The position numbers and the translations under genes were made by a program. A stretch of 64,000 bases of DNA from Nyssa sinensis (taxonomy: Eukaryota; Streptophyta; Magnoliopsida; Cornales; Nyssaceae): contig CM018031.1 in NCBI GenBank assembly GCA_008638375.1, forward strand, positions 432,501 through 496,500. The letters run 5' to 3'. Below the pieces are notes generated by a model. The model had not been told where the DNA came from, made no database searches, and saw nothing but the letters and a program-made list of their open reading frames with translations. How positions within the stretch are numbered: the stretch's first letter is position 1; each line of letters starts with the position of its first letter. Of the stretch, positions 23,234 through 35,708 are shown one piece after another.

Positions 23234-24430
23234 ACTCCTAATTTTCAAAAAAATTCTACAAAACAAAGTGATAAGAAATCAAAATTTCAAAAGTTTGAGA
23301 GGGCCATAGCCACCCAGCCCCCCCTCATATCCACCACAGTGCATAAAAATATGTTTAGAAAAAATTGATTTGATAGGACATATATTAACTCATGCCATTT
23401 TAGGCAATATACTTAACATCAAGATATTCAATAAAACACAATATTGTCTACTTTAGGATGTTCATGTAGCCACACAGTAAAATGTACATACACACCCCTC
23501 TGACAATATTCAGTACATAAACGATAAATTGTATCACTTGCCCCAAATTTTATGTTTGAAAACGTGAACTTCCATGGCAGCTTAACCCATAACCAACAAA
23601 CATTGGTCAAGGTACATGCATGCAAACAAATGTACCTACATACATTTATGTACACACACATACCTACATACATTACTATCCAATCATATATAGTCTTATG
23701 TATTGGGGAAAAAAAACCATCCACATGAGCTCGAGAGCTATACCAAACATCATATAGAGAAAAAAACAATATCAAGCAAGTAAAAGATCATAAGCAGCAG
23801 CAACAACCAAATACATCTACAGAAAGTGGAGAGAAGCATTATCAAAGACTATAATGATGAATTATATTTATGAAAAGGAGTTGAGACAACACATTCTGAT
23901 ATTAAAAAGAAAAAAAAGTCACTTCAACTACCAGCAATCAGAAAGGACTGAAATCTTAAGGCGCATACGAAGTAGCAGCCAAAGTACAGCTAATCAAATT
24001 CATCAAGGCAGAGTACAAAATCCCTGCATTCACGAAATCACCAGAACCACTAAAAGCAACTGCGCCCAACAGCTGTCATACACCTGAATCAAACACCCAT
24101 TCATAACTCAATCGATCATTCCACATCCAACAAGCAAAAGAGATGTCATGTTAACTTAAAGAAATAATCAAAAAAGGAACAACCAAACACATATTGAATC
24201 TTCGTGCAGCACTATTAAAGAACATTACAAAGAAGTTAAGATATGTTCCTTCCCATCTTTAGAATCAGAGGAAATTGTAGTAGATAATCTACAGAAACCA
24301 ATAACCTAGTTACAGAGTCAGATCAAGCAATTAAAGAAAAAACTACCGGGCAAGCAAAGCGGCTAGAAACATCTAACTTCCAAAATAAAAAGTCAAAACT
24401 GAAAAAACAAAAGAAATTTACAAGTGAAAA

Positions 24431-24793
24431 GGCAATGGAACCACCTGCAAATGTGATGGATTACGCATACTACACTCAAACAACATTTAGGTGCAAGGCA
24501 TACATATATTAGAACAGAAGGTACAATTTAGAAGGCAATGAAACCACACCTAAGATTGTGATGGATTACACATACTGCATTGCAAATACGAATTTAAAAT
24601 TTAAAAGGCAATGGAACCACCTATGAACGTGATGAATTACAAACACTAAACAGTGAAACAACATTTAGGTGCAAGACATATTGAAACAGGAGGTACAAGG
24701 CAACAAAACCACCTATAAATGTGATGGATTACAAATACTACACTGCAAAACAACATTTAGGTGAAAGACATATATTAAAACAAAAGGTACAAA
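24431..24793. repeat. Four-copy minisatellite, units of about 73-103 bp
   Basis: Units begin at 24431, 24534, 24607 and 24699 with ggcaa(t/c)..aaccac. They share gtgatg(g/a)attac, then acaacatttaggtg.aag and ggtacaa. The second unit is shorter (73 bp) and lacks the acatttaggtg part. Divergence shows it is old. Confidence 0.9.
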
Positions 24794-25259
24794 GCCCAGA
24801 GCATCAATGTGATCACATGTAGGAAGAATTAAACACCGATGACCATGTATTAATCATGTAGATGTATCAAATTATAATTATTAAGTGACATAAAACTGGA
24901 GATCATAGCATAAGATCAGTGGTCCTAGCCATCAATATCATTGCACATAGCAAAGATGTAAACACTGGCAGTCACATATGAATTTACATAGATGAATCAA
25001 AAGAGATTGAACAGAAGGAATACTACAATCTACTAATAACAACTTCTACAACAATTCAAGATACTGCTTAGTGTCCAATATGCAGAAGTCTACACTATAA
25101 TGCAGCAACAAGTAAGCAATTAAACAAAAAAGGAATTCAAACTTAACAGATTATGCACCTATGCTCAAATCATACACACCTATGCATGCATAGGAAAACA
25201 TTGGTAGCAATAAGAGACAATCAAATGAAAGATAGATCAGTCAACTTGTGTCAATTAGC

Positions 25260-25340
25260 ACTATTTTTCAAGAAATCAAACCCAACATGGAAAACACAAA
25301 GTCAACAACCACTATTTTTCAAGAAATCAAACCCAACATG
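25260..25340. repeat. Two-copy direct repeat, 51 bp period
   Basis: Two identical 30-bp copies, at 25260-25289 and 25311-25340, both beginning actatttttcaagaaatcaa. The spacing is 51 bp. Confidence 0.93.
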
Positions 25341-28217
25341 AAAAACATAAACCAATCAAATAGTAAGATTCATAGCTGAAGAATTAATCATTATTTGATT
25401 CAAACAGCTCCTCACTCAAGTTACACAAAGCCATGCAAGAATTTAATCCCTCCAAAGGAACCAACAAGCCCATCCAAAAACAAAAACTTAGGAAGAGTGG
25501 TAAAGAATAATACGAGACTAACAAAAGAATGCACCAGGAAACAAGACCAAAAAAATGCAAGCAAAATTCTTACCTCTCACCCCCAGGGCAATGAACGCAC
25601 AAATAACCATCAAAGAAGATGTCCTATTCTTCTTTCTTCAAGTTATTCCACCATGTAATCCTTAACCTTTTTTTGTTACCTTTTTCTGTCTATCAATAAG
25701 TGAAGAAATCATTTATTTAAAAAAGAAAAAAAGGGAGCAACCCCAACTACACAAACTATATAACAGCATCAAAAGGCAACCCCATCCATCCTTTCAAAAA
25801 AATTAAGAAAGGAATCAACAGTGAGGGAATTTCCCCTGCCTAGAGCCAAAAATACAAAGAATAAAATTTGGATCTCAACATCACCCACCGTACCTAAATA
25901 GGGAAAGACGGACCTTAACTCTCTAACTAGGCGAAAAAGGTGATCGTTTCTTCTGCCTTTTGTATGTAGCACCAACTTGGTATAACATTTAACTTTATGC
26001 ACCAGCTTATTTACCATTAAGATTCCCTCCCCACCAACCTACCTACCCACCACCACCGGCCCCTCAAAAAATATGGGGGGAGGGGTCCCCATAAAGCAAT
26101 GCATGGAACCCTACAAACTCAATCTCACAACTCCTATGACCTGGGGAGACACATCAGAACCCCACAAACTCCATGACTTCTATGACCTAAGGGGCACGTC
26201 AGAATTGTATATGCAACTGATATGCCAACAGACCAACGATCAGCCAAAGCATTCACAACTATCCATCTCATTCATAAACTTTTAATATTATCCTTCAGAA
26301 AGGAAGTAACAAGAAAGCTTGTCTACCTAAAATAACAGAATTGAAGAATTCCTTTGATCTTGCTCATCTCACGCACAATGATGTAGGATAGCTTCAGAAA
26401 ACTTGCAGCAAAGTTGTCTATGAAATATGAATGGATTCTGTGATGGGTTTTGGTTGTGTAAAGCTTGTACAAGCATTGGGGAATAAAAAAAAAGTATTAA
26501 ATTACTCTCTTTTTTCATAAGTGAAACAGGTATGATTTTTAAAGTGGCAGGTTGCAGGATTTTTAGAAAAAAAATGTGTGGAATTGCCAGGCAACATCCA
26601 CTTTTGGTCTTTGGATGTTAAATTAAAGGTCCATAGGGGAATGAGTAGGGTCGATTAGAACTTAATATAGTAGGGTCTTGTGGCCAATTTAGGAGCTGAA
26701 ATGGTTATGTGAACAGTGTTTAAGGTCCTTGCTAACCTGGGGGTCCCTTTTACATGTCATGACACCTGCAAGACACGTCAGTAGCAGATAGAAGAGAGCT
26801 CTGGATGAGACCCGACTAGGGTGAGGACAATGCAGACTAGTGGTGACAAAAAATATGCAGTCTCAGGTGACAGACAAATCCCCAAAGGAATCTTGGGCCC
26901 AGGCTTAGAGAGAGAATGGGGAAGTAGACCTTCCAGGGATTATGGTTACTGATCTGATGATGGCCCTATGCTTGCTTCGCTCCCCCAAAAGAATCTCGTC
27001 TGTGTGGATATGGCCTTCCACTATTTGTAGAGAGCCTGGGCCATGGGAATTCGGACACTTGTTAACGACCTTGGCAACATTGGGCTGCGCTCCCCATGGT
27101 AGGCCAGCCTCTCCTGAATAACAATCACACTTGGGTGATTTTCCAGTGTCTTGAACGCAATTCCCGTCAATCCCTGGTGACACTCCCCCTTTCACTGTTC
27201 ATCATGCAGTCGGGACCATCAAAACATCCACCGTCTTAGCCTCCAAACCATAGCTTTAAATAACAGCAGTAACCTATCGAATCAGTCAATACGTATCGAT
27301 TTTTTTGATCCTCCGATACAGATACATGAAAAAATATTGATTGATACAAAAAATTATAATCGTATAGGCCTTACAGGACCGTTACGGCTGTTTTGAGAAA
27401 TTTTTTTTTTCTTCAGGATCTTTATAATCCTTATTTTTACAAGATCTAAATAAAAAAGAAATTCCTAACAAAATAATTCAGAATATTAAACAATTTGAAA
27501 ATCCGAGCCGGTAAAATCTCAGAGATGGCCTGTCGGCCACAATGTTTAAATTTTTATTTCATAATAAATCACACTAAACTAATTTTCAAACTCACAAACA
27601 TTTTTTGTGTTTTATTTGTACTAGTTGTTGCAATATTATTCAAATCAAATAATATTTTCTTATTAATTTAACTGTAAAAAATCATATAAAATAGTAAAAC
27701 ATCATTCTCTGTGTTAGAAAATTGAAAACTAACAGTAAAAATATTAAAATGTGATAAATTATGGTCAAAATAAATGTATTAGTGACTTTTAAGATGTTTA
27801 CTAGTATTTTAAAATTTTCACGGTTGTGATTTCCGATTCCTGTTATAGATAGCCCGACAATCATGATACCATTACACATGGACCATGTCAAATCCCACGA
27901 CCCCAATTTAAAACCATGCTACAAATTATATAGCCCCCACAACTCTTCATGTCCAAATGGCTTAGCCAATTAATGCCAAACTACGTGGGTTCCCTCTTGT
28001 CCTGCCTTCCAACCTCGAGTAGGCCTTATAGCCTTAGGGCACCATTGCCTTATTAGTCCAAAATTGCTCCAGGTTACTGTCTCATTATGGACCTACGGGC
28101 TACCTGCCCTCTATGAACTCCAGGCCTCTAAGGCCCTCTTGGTCTCTATAGACACCGCAGCCTTTATGGGCCTCCTTGCAATTGTGGACCTACTAGCCTC
28201 TACAGGCCTGCTAGTCC

Positions 28218-28289
28218 TAGCAGGCCTTTGGAGGACTTAAGGTATTTGCCACCTAGCAGGCCTGTAGAGGACATAAGGTATTTGCCACA
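28218..28289. repeat. Two-copy tandem repeat, 36 bp
   Basis: Units 28218-28253 and 28254-28289 start tagcaggcct and end aaggtatttgccac plus two bases. They lie in a less AT-rich stretch (28000-28300) with several related ggcct-containing words. Confidence 0.88.
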
Positions 28290-28350
28290 TGGGCCGCCGT
28301 GCATCATTGTATAATATTCCACTATCAACAAACAGTTACCAAGAATACTT

Positions 28351-28354
<4 letters not shown>

Positions 28355-28389
<35 letters not shown>
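28355..28389. repeat. AG microsatellite
   Basis: An uninterrupted AG dinucleotide run of about 35 bases in intergenic DNA. Confidence 0.95.
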
Positions 28390-28392
<3 letters not shown>

Positions 28393-29039
28393 AGAATCTA
28401 GGAGTCCTACCTAAAAGTTATTAGGAATCACTTCCTAAAATAAAATTGTATCACACATCAAAACAATCTTTAATTCTCTGAAATTGAGCTTTATTGAATA
28501 AAATGATTTTTTTTAAGTAATTGAGTAGAATGATTACAAACATATTTATAAGCTATGTTGTGATTGTAACTTAATGGGAAACCTAAACTAACAACTAAAA
28601 CTATCCTAGACAAGCAAAAATCATAAACAAAATCCAAAAAAAAAAAAAAAAACTTAATCCAAAATATGACCCTTTTTTATCTAAGGTAAATGGCCCTTGG
28701 AGTGAGAGTTGAACCCGAAACCTATAATTGCTAAAATCCCAATCCATATCTTATGATACTACAATTTCACGATCTAGAAATACCAAACCGATCTTGATCT
28801 CATCAAAAATCCCTAGAGGGTAGAATCCTTGTGAGTTGTGAAATCCTTGTAGGATCACTAGGATTCCGAGTTAATGCTCAATTCTACCGATCCTACAATA
28901 TATCCATATAATGTTATTCTTACATGTGTCTTTGATAAGTTACAATCCGAAACCATAACAATTTTATAAAACAAACGCCAAGATTTACTTAAATATCTTA
29001 AGTGAGACAATTTTGTCAAAAACTTTCTTTATATTTTGA

Positions 29040-29545
29040 TCTTAAGCGCTTTCAAAGCGCACCTCATAGGTTATAGTTACATCTAAGGCGCAAAAGGCGT
29101 GCATTTCACACTTAAGGCACAAAAAGCAAATGCCTCATAGGTAAGTCTGCTGTTCTTTTTTTAAATTTTTAAATGTTTTTTCCTCTCTTTTGTCTTCAGT
29201 ACTCTCCTCTACCTCTATTTCAAATATCTTTTTTCCCTTATTTTCTTATTTTCCTATTCTACCCCTCTATTCCTAACATGCTCTGCCTTTTTTCTTTTTT
29301 CTTTTTCTTTTTTTTTTCGTTCACAACTTGTGTAGAAAATTAAATACTGATATCTATCTTTTATTTAATTTTGTTTTTTATTTATTATACTTTTTCATGT
29401 TAAATGTCCTTAAATATGTTTTATATATATTTTTAAATACAAAATTATAAACTCAAAAAGCTTAGGCCTCAATGCTTCAGGCCTTACTCCTCACCTCTGG
29501 GGATAGAACACCGCGCTTTACGCTTCCGCTTTTTAAAACACTGTC
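29040..29545. mobile_element. Possible small DNA transposon with aggcg-rich ends
   Basis: The left part contains cttaagcgctttcaaagcgc and aaggcgcaaaaggcgtgc. The right part contains gcgctttacgcttccgcttt and ttaaaacactg. Such GC-poor elements with aggcg-rich opposing ends are common in plants. There is no transposase and the boundaries are approximate. Confidence 0.3.
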
Positions 29546-30055
29546 AGCTAATACTACCAAAAATGATAAATACAGGATTTTTACATGGTAAACAAAGGAA
29601 CACTGGGTGGTGACAGAATGGGTAGCCAACATTACAGAGTATCATATATGACAGGAAATAAACAAGTCAAAAGAAAACAGCCGGCACCAAAAATCCAATT
29701 ATGGGAAATTAGCAGCAATATTTCGAGTAATACAGAGTGCACTAGTCACCCTCAACACATGTTATTCAAAAATACAAAAATGTTAAAACGCCATGGCCAA
29801 TAATAACTACAAACTGAACAAATCAACTAAATCTATGCACAATCTCAAAAATAAATAAATAACAAAGATCAACAATAACAAAACAGAACCAGTCAGCAGC
29901 AACCACGCCATAAGGAATGCATAGAATTGAAATCAATCAGATTCATAGCAATAGTAAACCAATCAAAATCTGGTAATAAGTATCATAGCAAATTTAAGGA
30001 CGCATCTGAATCATTAAAGCAATTAAAATGTAAGAGAGTAATAAGTAAAACTACC

Positions 30056-31433
30056 TCAGTAGTAAGAAGGCATGCCCTGGTACATTCCCCCTGGTGGAAC
30101 TCTAGGGACAGGCGATGTCCCTGCTTGCTGATGCTGCTGATTAGGATACCCAGATGCTGACAAGCTATAGCGCACACTTTCACCAGAAGGCATCCCAGCT
30201 GAGCTCGGTGGCAACCCATACAATGAAGAACCGCGTACAGCACCACCCAACCCACTCTCAGCACCTCCCAGTCCCAGTCCACCACCGCCGGGGCCGGGGC
30301 CACCCAATCCCCCACCAGCACCAGCCAATCCGCCATACCCAGTTGAACCAGGCCCACCATAGTGGGAACCACCATAAGGACCACCAAACCCAGAACCATA
30401 CCCACCACTAACACCCAAAGAAGACTGTGCTTGACTACCAACCGAAAACAACCCAGGACCACCACCCACCTGACCGCCACCCACTGAGGAGTTCAAATGA
30501 TGATGGCCCAGTTGCGGTGGCCCCTGTAGTCCACCCGAAAACCCACCATACGAAGAAATCCCTCCCGGCCCACCAGGACCACCAGTACTGTGAGGAAAGC
30601 AACCCCGGCATATCACCGTGCGCTTCTCCTGGAACCCCAGTTGGTCCCTGAACTCCTCCAGGTACTGCACCCACAGGCACCCCAGGCTTCCCCATCTTCC
30701 CCGGGATTGCCAACTTACAAGTCACGTTTTTTCCATCAATCGTCTTAACTGGATCAACTAGCGAAGCCCTGGCACCCTCTGCTGTCTTGTACACAAACAA
30801 TGCAAACCCCTTCGACTTCCCAGTCGCCTTATCGTACCCCAGAGGCCCCTCCTCAATCTCCCCGTAAGACAAGAAGTGTGCCAACAACCTTTCCGCCGGC
30901 ATATCATATGGCACATCCCCAACATAAATTTTCCTCATCGACACGTCCACTGCCTGCTGTGCGCTCGCCGTGGGCCCAGAAACCCCCGCTGCCGCGAGCT
31001 GCGTTACAGTCATCCGACCATCAATTTTCTTACTTGGCTCCTTTAACGCTAGCAAGGCCCCATCAATGTGCTTGAAGGTAACAAATCCATACCCTTTGCT
31101 TTTGCCGGTGACTTTATCAAGTATTACGACCGCTTCTTCGAGATCGCCGTAGGTGGAAAATAGAGCGCGAAGCTTCTCGGTTGTGGTATCCCACCCAAGA
31201 CCGCGGATGAAAAGCTTGCGCTGCGCAGGGTCACGGTCGGCAATGGATCGGACAGCATCAAGGACCCCGAGGTGTTGAACGGCGGCGTTTTTGACGATCT
31301 CGAGGAGTTGTTCGCGAGTGAAGGGCTCTATGATCTTGTGAGCGTCCTCTACGGTGATCTTGTTCAGGCCAGGGTCGGAATCCACGGGTACGATGCCATT
31401 CTCGTCGAGCTTTCGCTTCTTGGTGGGGTCCAT
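30056..31433 (-). pseudogene. UBA2: UBA2-type two-RRM RNA-binding protein gene, frame broken by one base
   Basis: Members of this family (UBP1-associated protein 2) are nuclear proteins that bind U-rich RNA and act with UBP1 in mRNA stability and stress responses. From ATG 31433 the frame gives [13 protein letters not shown], then RRM1 (RNP2 LFIRGL, residues 74-79; RNP1 KGYGFVTF, 113-120) and RRM2 (RNP2 IYVGDV, 169-174; RNP1 KGFALFVY, 208-215). The glycine-rich tail ([14 protein letters not shown] and many GG repeats, ending [10 protein letters not shown], stop 30056-30058) is in the next frame. The shift is explained by one extra base at 30584. As written, translation stops at 332 residues with a Trp-rich junk end. 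Without that base the gene would have 458 codons, close to the family's usual size. Either a true truncating allele or a sequencing error; the rest looks intact and conserved. A GT donor directly follows the stop, consistent with a 3' UTR intron. Confidence 0.85.
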
Positions 31434-31483
31434 TAAGCCTGGAAGTATTCTTTCTGTGAGATTGAGGAAGATATCTTTTTATA

Positions 31484-31492
31484 AAACCCTAA
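31484..31492. promoter_or_regulatory. Telo-box (aaaccctaa) upstream of the UBA2-type gene
   Basis: The motif aaaccctaaccctagg lies about 50 bases upstream of the start codon. Telo-boxes are known near the transcription starts of many plant genes for RNA handling and translation. A TATA-like tttttata lies between it and the gene, but the true start site is uncertain. Confidence 0.45.
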
Positions 31493-33207
31493 CCCTAGGA
31501 GAGAGAAGACGAGACCACTAAAGCGGCCACGAGACGAGTGTGGATGAGGACAGAAAGAGCGAGCACGAGATGAGGACGATTGGGTTGCGTGTCCCTTGGG
31601 TGCAACTTAGGTAGACAGGACTTTTTTGATAAACCTTAGCGAGCTTTTCTTTATTTAATCCGACACACATGACTTTAAATAAACTCGTATAATTTTTAAA
31701 ATTATATTTTAAAAATATAATTTAATATCTAATTGTCAATAAAATAATATTAAAATTACGTTTTAAAAATATAATTTTAAATTAATAATAATTTGCGATA
31801 ACTTGCATAAATTAATAAGAATTTAGAATGACTCCCAAATTTTTGTCTCGCATTTTAAAGATGTGTTACTATATGAATTTGATAAATAAATAAAAATTTG
31901 AATAGATTAAATTAAATCAAACTTAAATGACGTGTGTTTAGTAAAAAATTCGGTGAGCTTTGGTTGAGACATGAATAACATTTTTAAGAAAAATGTTATG
32001 TGATCTGATTTACCCTGTGCATTACACACGCACGTGTAATTGCACATGATATTAATACGTGTAATGTATGCACTAATTAGATCGCAAGTTTCTATCATCC
32101 AACTGAAGCCAACATTTCTCGTGTCACCGATTCAACTATTTTAAATCTATATTTTGACATTGTTAACCAATTTCAATGATAAGAGTTATTTTTATTATGC
32201 TAAAACTAAGTGTTTGTTTGGTTATAAATTCAAAAATAAATTTTCAAAAACTTGTTTGTTTAGCTACCAAAAAAACAAAATTCAAAACTTCATTTTAAAT
32301 TAAAACCAAGTTCAAATTTCAAGAAATTTTATCCAAACTGTGGTTCAAATTTCAAGAAATTAATTATTAAATTAAATTTTATTTGATTTGACAATGATAT
32401 TAATATATATTATATTTATAAAATATTATTTTATAATTTATATTATACATATAAAATATTATTTTATAATATGCCAAACTTATGATATATAACTTTAATT
32501 TTAAAAAATATTATATAATTTAATAATTAATATATGTTATATTAATTAATCAAATTTGTTAAATCTTTTTATTTTTATTAAATTTGAATAAAATTAAATT
32601 TTTTATATCATATTTAATTAAATGTATCAAATTCCGATCACATTTTTTAAGAATATTAAAAATTGTGAAAATACAGTAAAAACGTAATCAAACACATTTT
32701 TTAAGAATATTAAAAATTGTGAAAATGTAATTTAGATATAATTTGTTTCAAAATATTGATTTTTTAAAAATTGTGAAAATGTATTTGAATATGATAATCT
32801 AAATTAAAAAATAGTAAAAAAAAATAAGATTAATAGTTTGTCAATAACGCATCCCACGTTTTAAAATTAAAAATTTATTTTTTAAAATCTAAACAAATAA
32901 AGGGGGGCAGTTTTTATTTTTAAAAAATATTATAATAAAAAAAATAAATTTCATATATTTAAAAAATAAATACTCACCCCAAGCGAATAGGATATTGATC
33001 TTAAATCCGTCAACGGTCTTATTCGTTGGGAAAGCAGTTGATCTTCCTAAATAAAGATCATATAAATTATAAAAATGTATTTCGATATGATAATCTAAAT
33101 TTAAAAAAAAAAAATTAATTTCAAACACATATCTTGTAATTTGAAATTAAAAATCTTATTTTAAAAACATAACCAAACATTTTTTTATCTTTTTTCAAAT
33201 TAATCAA

Positions 33208-33370
33208 TCCAAACAATTTCAAATTTCAAGAAATTACTTAAATACACTTCTCAAAATATTTCTTAAAACTCAAACTCTCAAAAACTATCCAAACAATGAT
33301 TCAAATTCCAAAAAATTACTTAAAAACACTTCTCAAAAAAATTTCTTAAAACTCTAACTCTCAAAACCTA
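33208..33370. repeat. Two-copy tandem repeat, 80-83 bp
   Basis: Units 33208-33287 and 33288-33370 both begin tccaaacaat. They share aaattactta, acacttctcaaaa and tttcttaaaact, and end before another tccaaaca. This is intergenic and diverged. Confidence 0.88.
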
Positions 33371-33779
33371 TCCAAACATAACCTAAATTTTGGCATATCT
33401 AAAATGTCAAAAAGTTATATTTTGACATTTTTATTCCAATGGTAAAATATTATTTTTTTATATAACTATCATTTTTTCTCAACTATCATTCTCAATCATT
33501 AAAAACAAAAACAAAAAAAAAGTACCAACAAATGTAAATCGTTAATATCTTGCAATTTGAATAGTTGATGTGGATAAAAGCTAATAAAACAAAAGTTATA
33601 TTTTGTATAATTTTTTGTTTTAGTCAAATTTTGATAGAGATAAAACTATCATTGGACTATAATTTTTTATCCAACCTACTAAAATTTAGCTTTAGTAGCT
33701 CATTTAACCTCGCCATTGGAGATGTTTTTAGAGTATCTATAATGCTAAATGTCATTTCATCTATATCAATTCTATAATT

Positions 33780-34380
33780 TGGCATTCTACAGTATAAAAG
33801 CATCAAATTTTGAGCATTCTACAGAATAATTTGACTCTAATGCTTAAATATTATTTTTTTAGCATAACAATTATTTTTTCTTAATAAAGTAGCGTGAACC
33901 CTACTCTCATTTGACATTTACTTGATAAAATGACGTGGAACTCACTTTTATTTGGCATATGCCACGTTGTATTCCATGAATGTTATAATATAACACTAAC
34001 TACTTTCAATGTCATATATGCAATTGGAGCAAAAAAAAATTTTATAATGTCAAATTTTAGAATTGACGTATCAAATAACACATGCATTTGAGTGCTCTTA
34101 CAATGTAAAAATGTCAGAATTTGACAAGTATACTTTAATAAGAAAATGTCATTTTTTAGTACAATAATTATTTCTCATTAATAGAATAGCACGCCCCTAA
34201 TTACTCTTGGCATTTATTTGATAAAGTAATGTGTACACCACCTTAATTTGACATGTGTTAAGTTGTATTTCATGAAAGGATATAAAAAACATTACTTACT
34301 CTTGATACCGAATACGGCATTGTCATTTCTTGATAAACCATATAAGACATCATTGAAGTACTAACTTTTACATCGTGACC
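33780..34380. repeat. Direct repeat of about 298 bp, MITE-like
   Basis: Two diverged copies, about 33780-34070 and 34085-34380. Aligned landmarks are agcataacaattatttttt versus agtacaataattatttct, and cacgttgtattccatgaa versus taagttgtatttcatgaa. There is no coding content. They look like adjacent copies of an old non-autonomous element. Confidence 0.65.
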
Positions 34381-35708
34381 AAAATTTAGGAAACGGCACA
34401 GTACATTAAGGGGTGTTTGGAAAAGACAAAAATTAGTTTCAGTAGGTATTTCTTCAGTTCAAAAGGATGGCCCTAGTTTGGTAATGACATTTTTTATACT
34501 TATCAGACTTTTTTATTTTCACAGGATGCACATCAAACTCAAGCACAAACAGAGCACCTGGCAGATTGAAATGACCATCACCATAAAATGATTACAGTAA
34601 CAGTAAGGAAGGAGAATAGCTTGACGAAAATGAAAACAATTTTGGATGATGGGATGTCACATCTGGAAATTAGATGAAGATTGATATTAGGATTGAGAAT
34701 GATCTATTACAAGAGACAAATCGGTGGAGTTGAATAATTATATTATTTTAATATTTCCTATCACCTCTTTTTCACGTATTAACATCTCTTGAGGAAAGAG
34801 AGTTTTATACATTTGCACGCTTCTCCCGTATTTTAAAAAATTACATTGTCCCTCGTTACATTTTAATGTCAATAAAACAAATGAATTTTAATTAATCAAA
34901 TGAATTTTACCGATGTTATCACATATTTTAATAAATACTAATTTTACTTTCAAAGAAAGTGGTAAACAAAGAATTGATTTTCATTATTATTTAGTATTCA
35001 ATAAATTAAAAGATGAAAAAAGAAAATAAAATACATTTTATATTTTTTTTTAAAACATTTTTCATGAAAATTGATAGTTCTTTTTTTAGTTCCTCGATAA
35101 TATTATAGAGAATATAAAGGTTTACGTAATAATAATAGTCATTTCTTGCTTATAAGATTTTCCAATTTTAATAATTGTAGAATTTGATGTAATTTTTTTA
35201 ATACAAATAGTGTGTTTAGTTACATTTTTAAAAATAGTTTTTATTTTAAAAATAAATAAATTTAGTAAGAAAAAATACATTTGATAAGAATTTTAGAAAA
35301 CAATCATTTTTCAAGAAACAACTAAAAATAAAATTTTATGTTTTTAAAAAATTACTTCATTAAAAATAAAAAATTTATAATACATAAATTTTTAAGATTC
35401 TTATATTTTCATTATTGAAAGTCCAACCCAAAAAAAATAATAATAATAAAAGTAAAATAAAATGTGTTCAAAAGAACCATATTAGTAGATGAATAATAAT
35501 ATTGTCTATAAAATAAAATTGTTTTTTCCACGTGATAGAAGCTGCCAAATGAACAAATACCTAATTACAGTAACTCATTTTGCTCATAAAATGAGTTACC
35601 TAATTACTGTAACTCGCTTTGCTTATACAATAAAATGAAACTTAACACTGACACTGGTAAAATTTGAATCACTGACTATGAAAAATCAAAGAAAATATTA
35701 CTTAGACT

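Larger units (their letters stand above)
17760..29960. other. Repeat-rich region of about 12 kb without an intact recognised gene
   Basis: This region contains the alpha-galactosidase relic (19919-20176), the foldback element (20251-21555), coding-like segments at 18759-18880 and 22453-22551, minisatellites near 24.4, 25.3 and 28.2 kb, microsatellites and two G runs. Part of 29.0-29.96 kb may be 3' UTR or flank of the UBA2-type gene. The segment 26690-27250 is less AT-rich and could be an old retroelement, but no motif proves it. Confidence 0.5.

Noticed and set aside
26905..27195. A 96-residue minus-strand ORF in a less AT-rich region
   Set aside because: No recognised motif, no splice partners and no repeat identity, so it is not called as a gene.
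29983..30480. A 165-residue hydrophobic minus-strand ORF
   Set aside because: Another frame of the Gly-rich coding region of the UBA2-type gene. The Val/Leu/Trp richness comes from reading GGT/GGA repeats out of frame.
30570..30605. A possible tiny intron explaining the UBA2-type frame change
   Set aside because: A ttgctttcctcacag acceptor-like word exists, but the only nearby donor would give an intron of about 30 bases, too short for plants. One extra base explains the data better.
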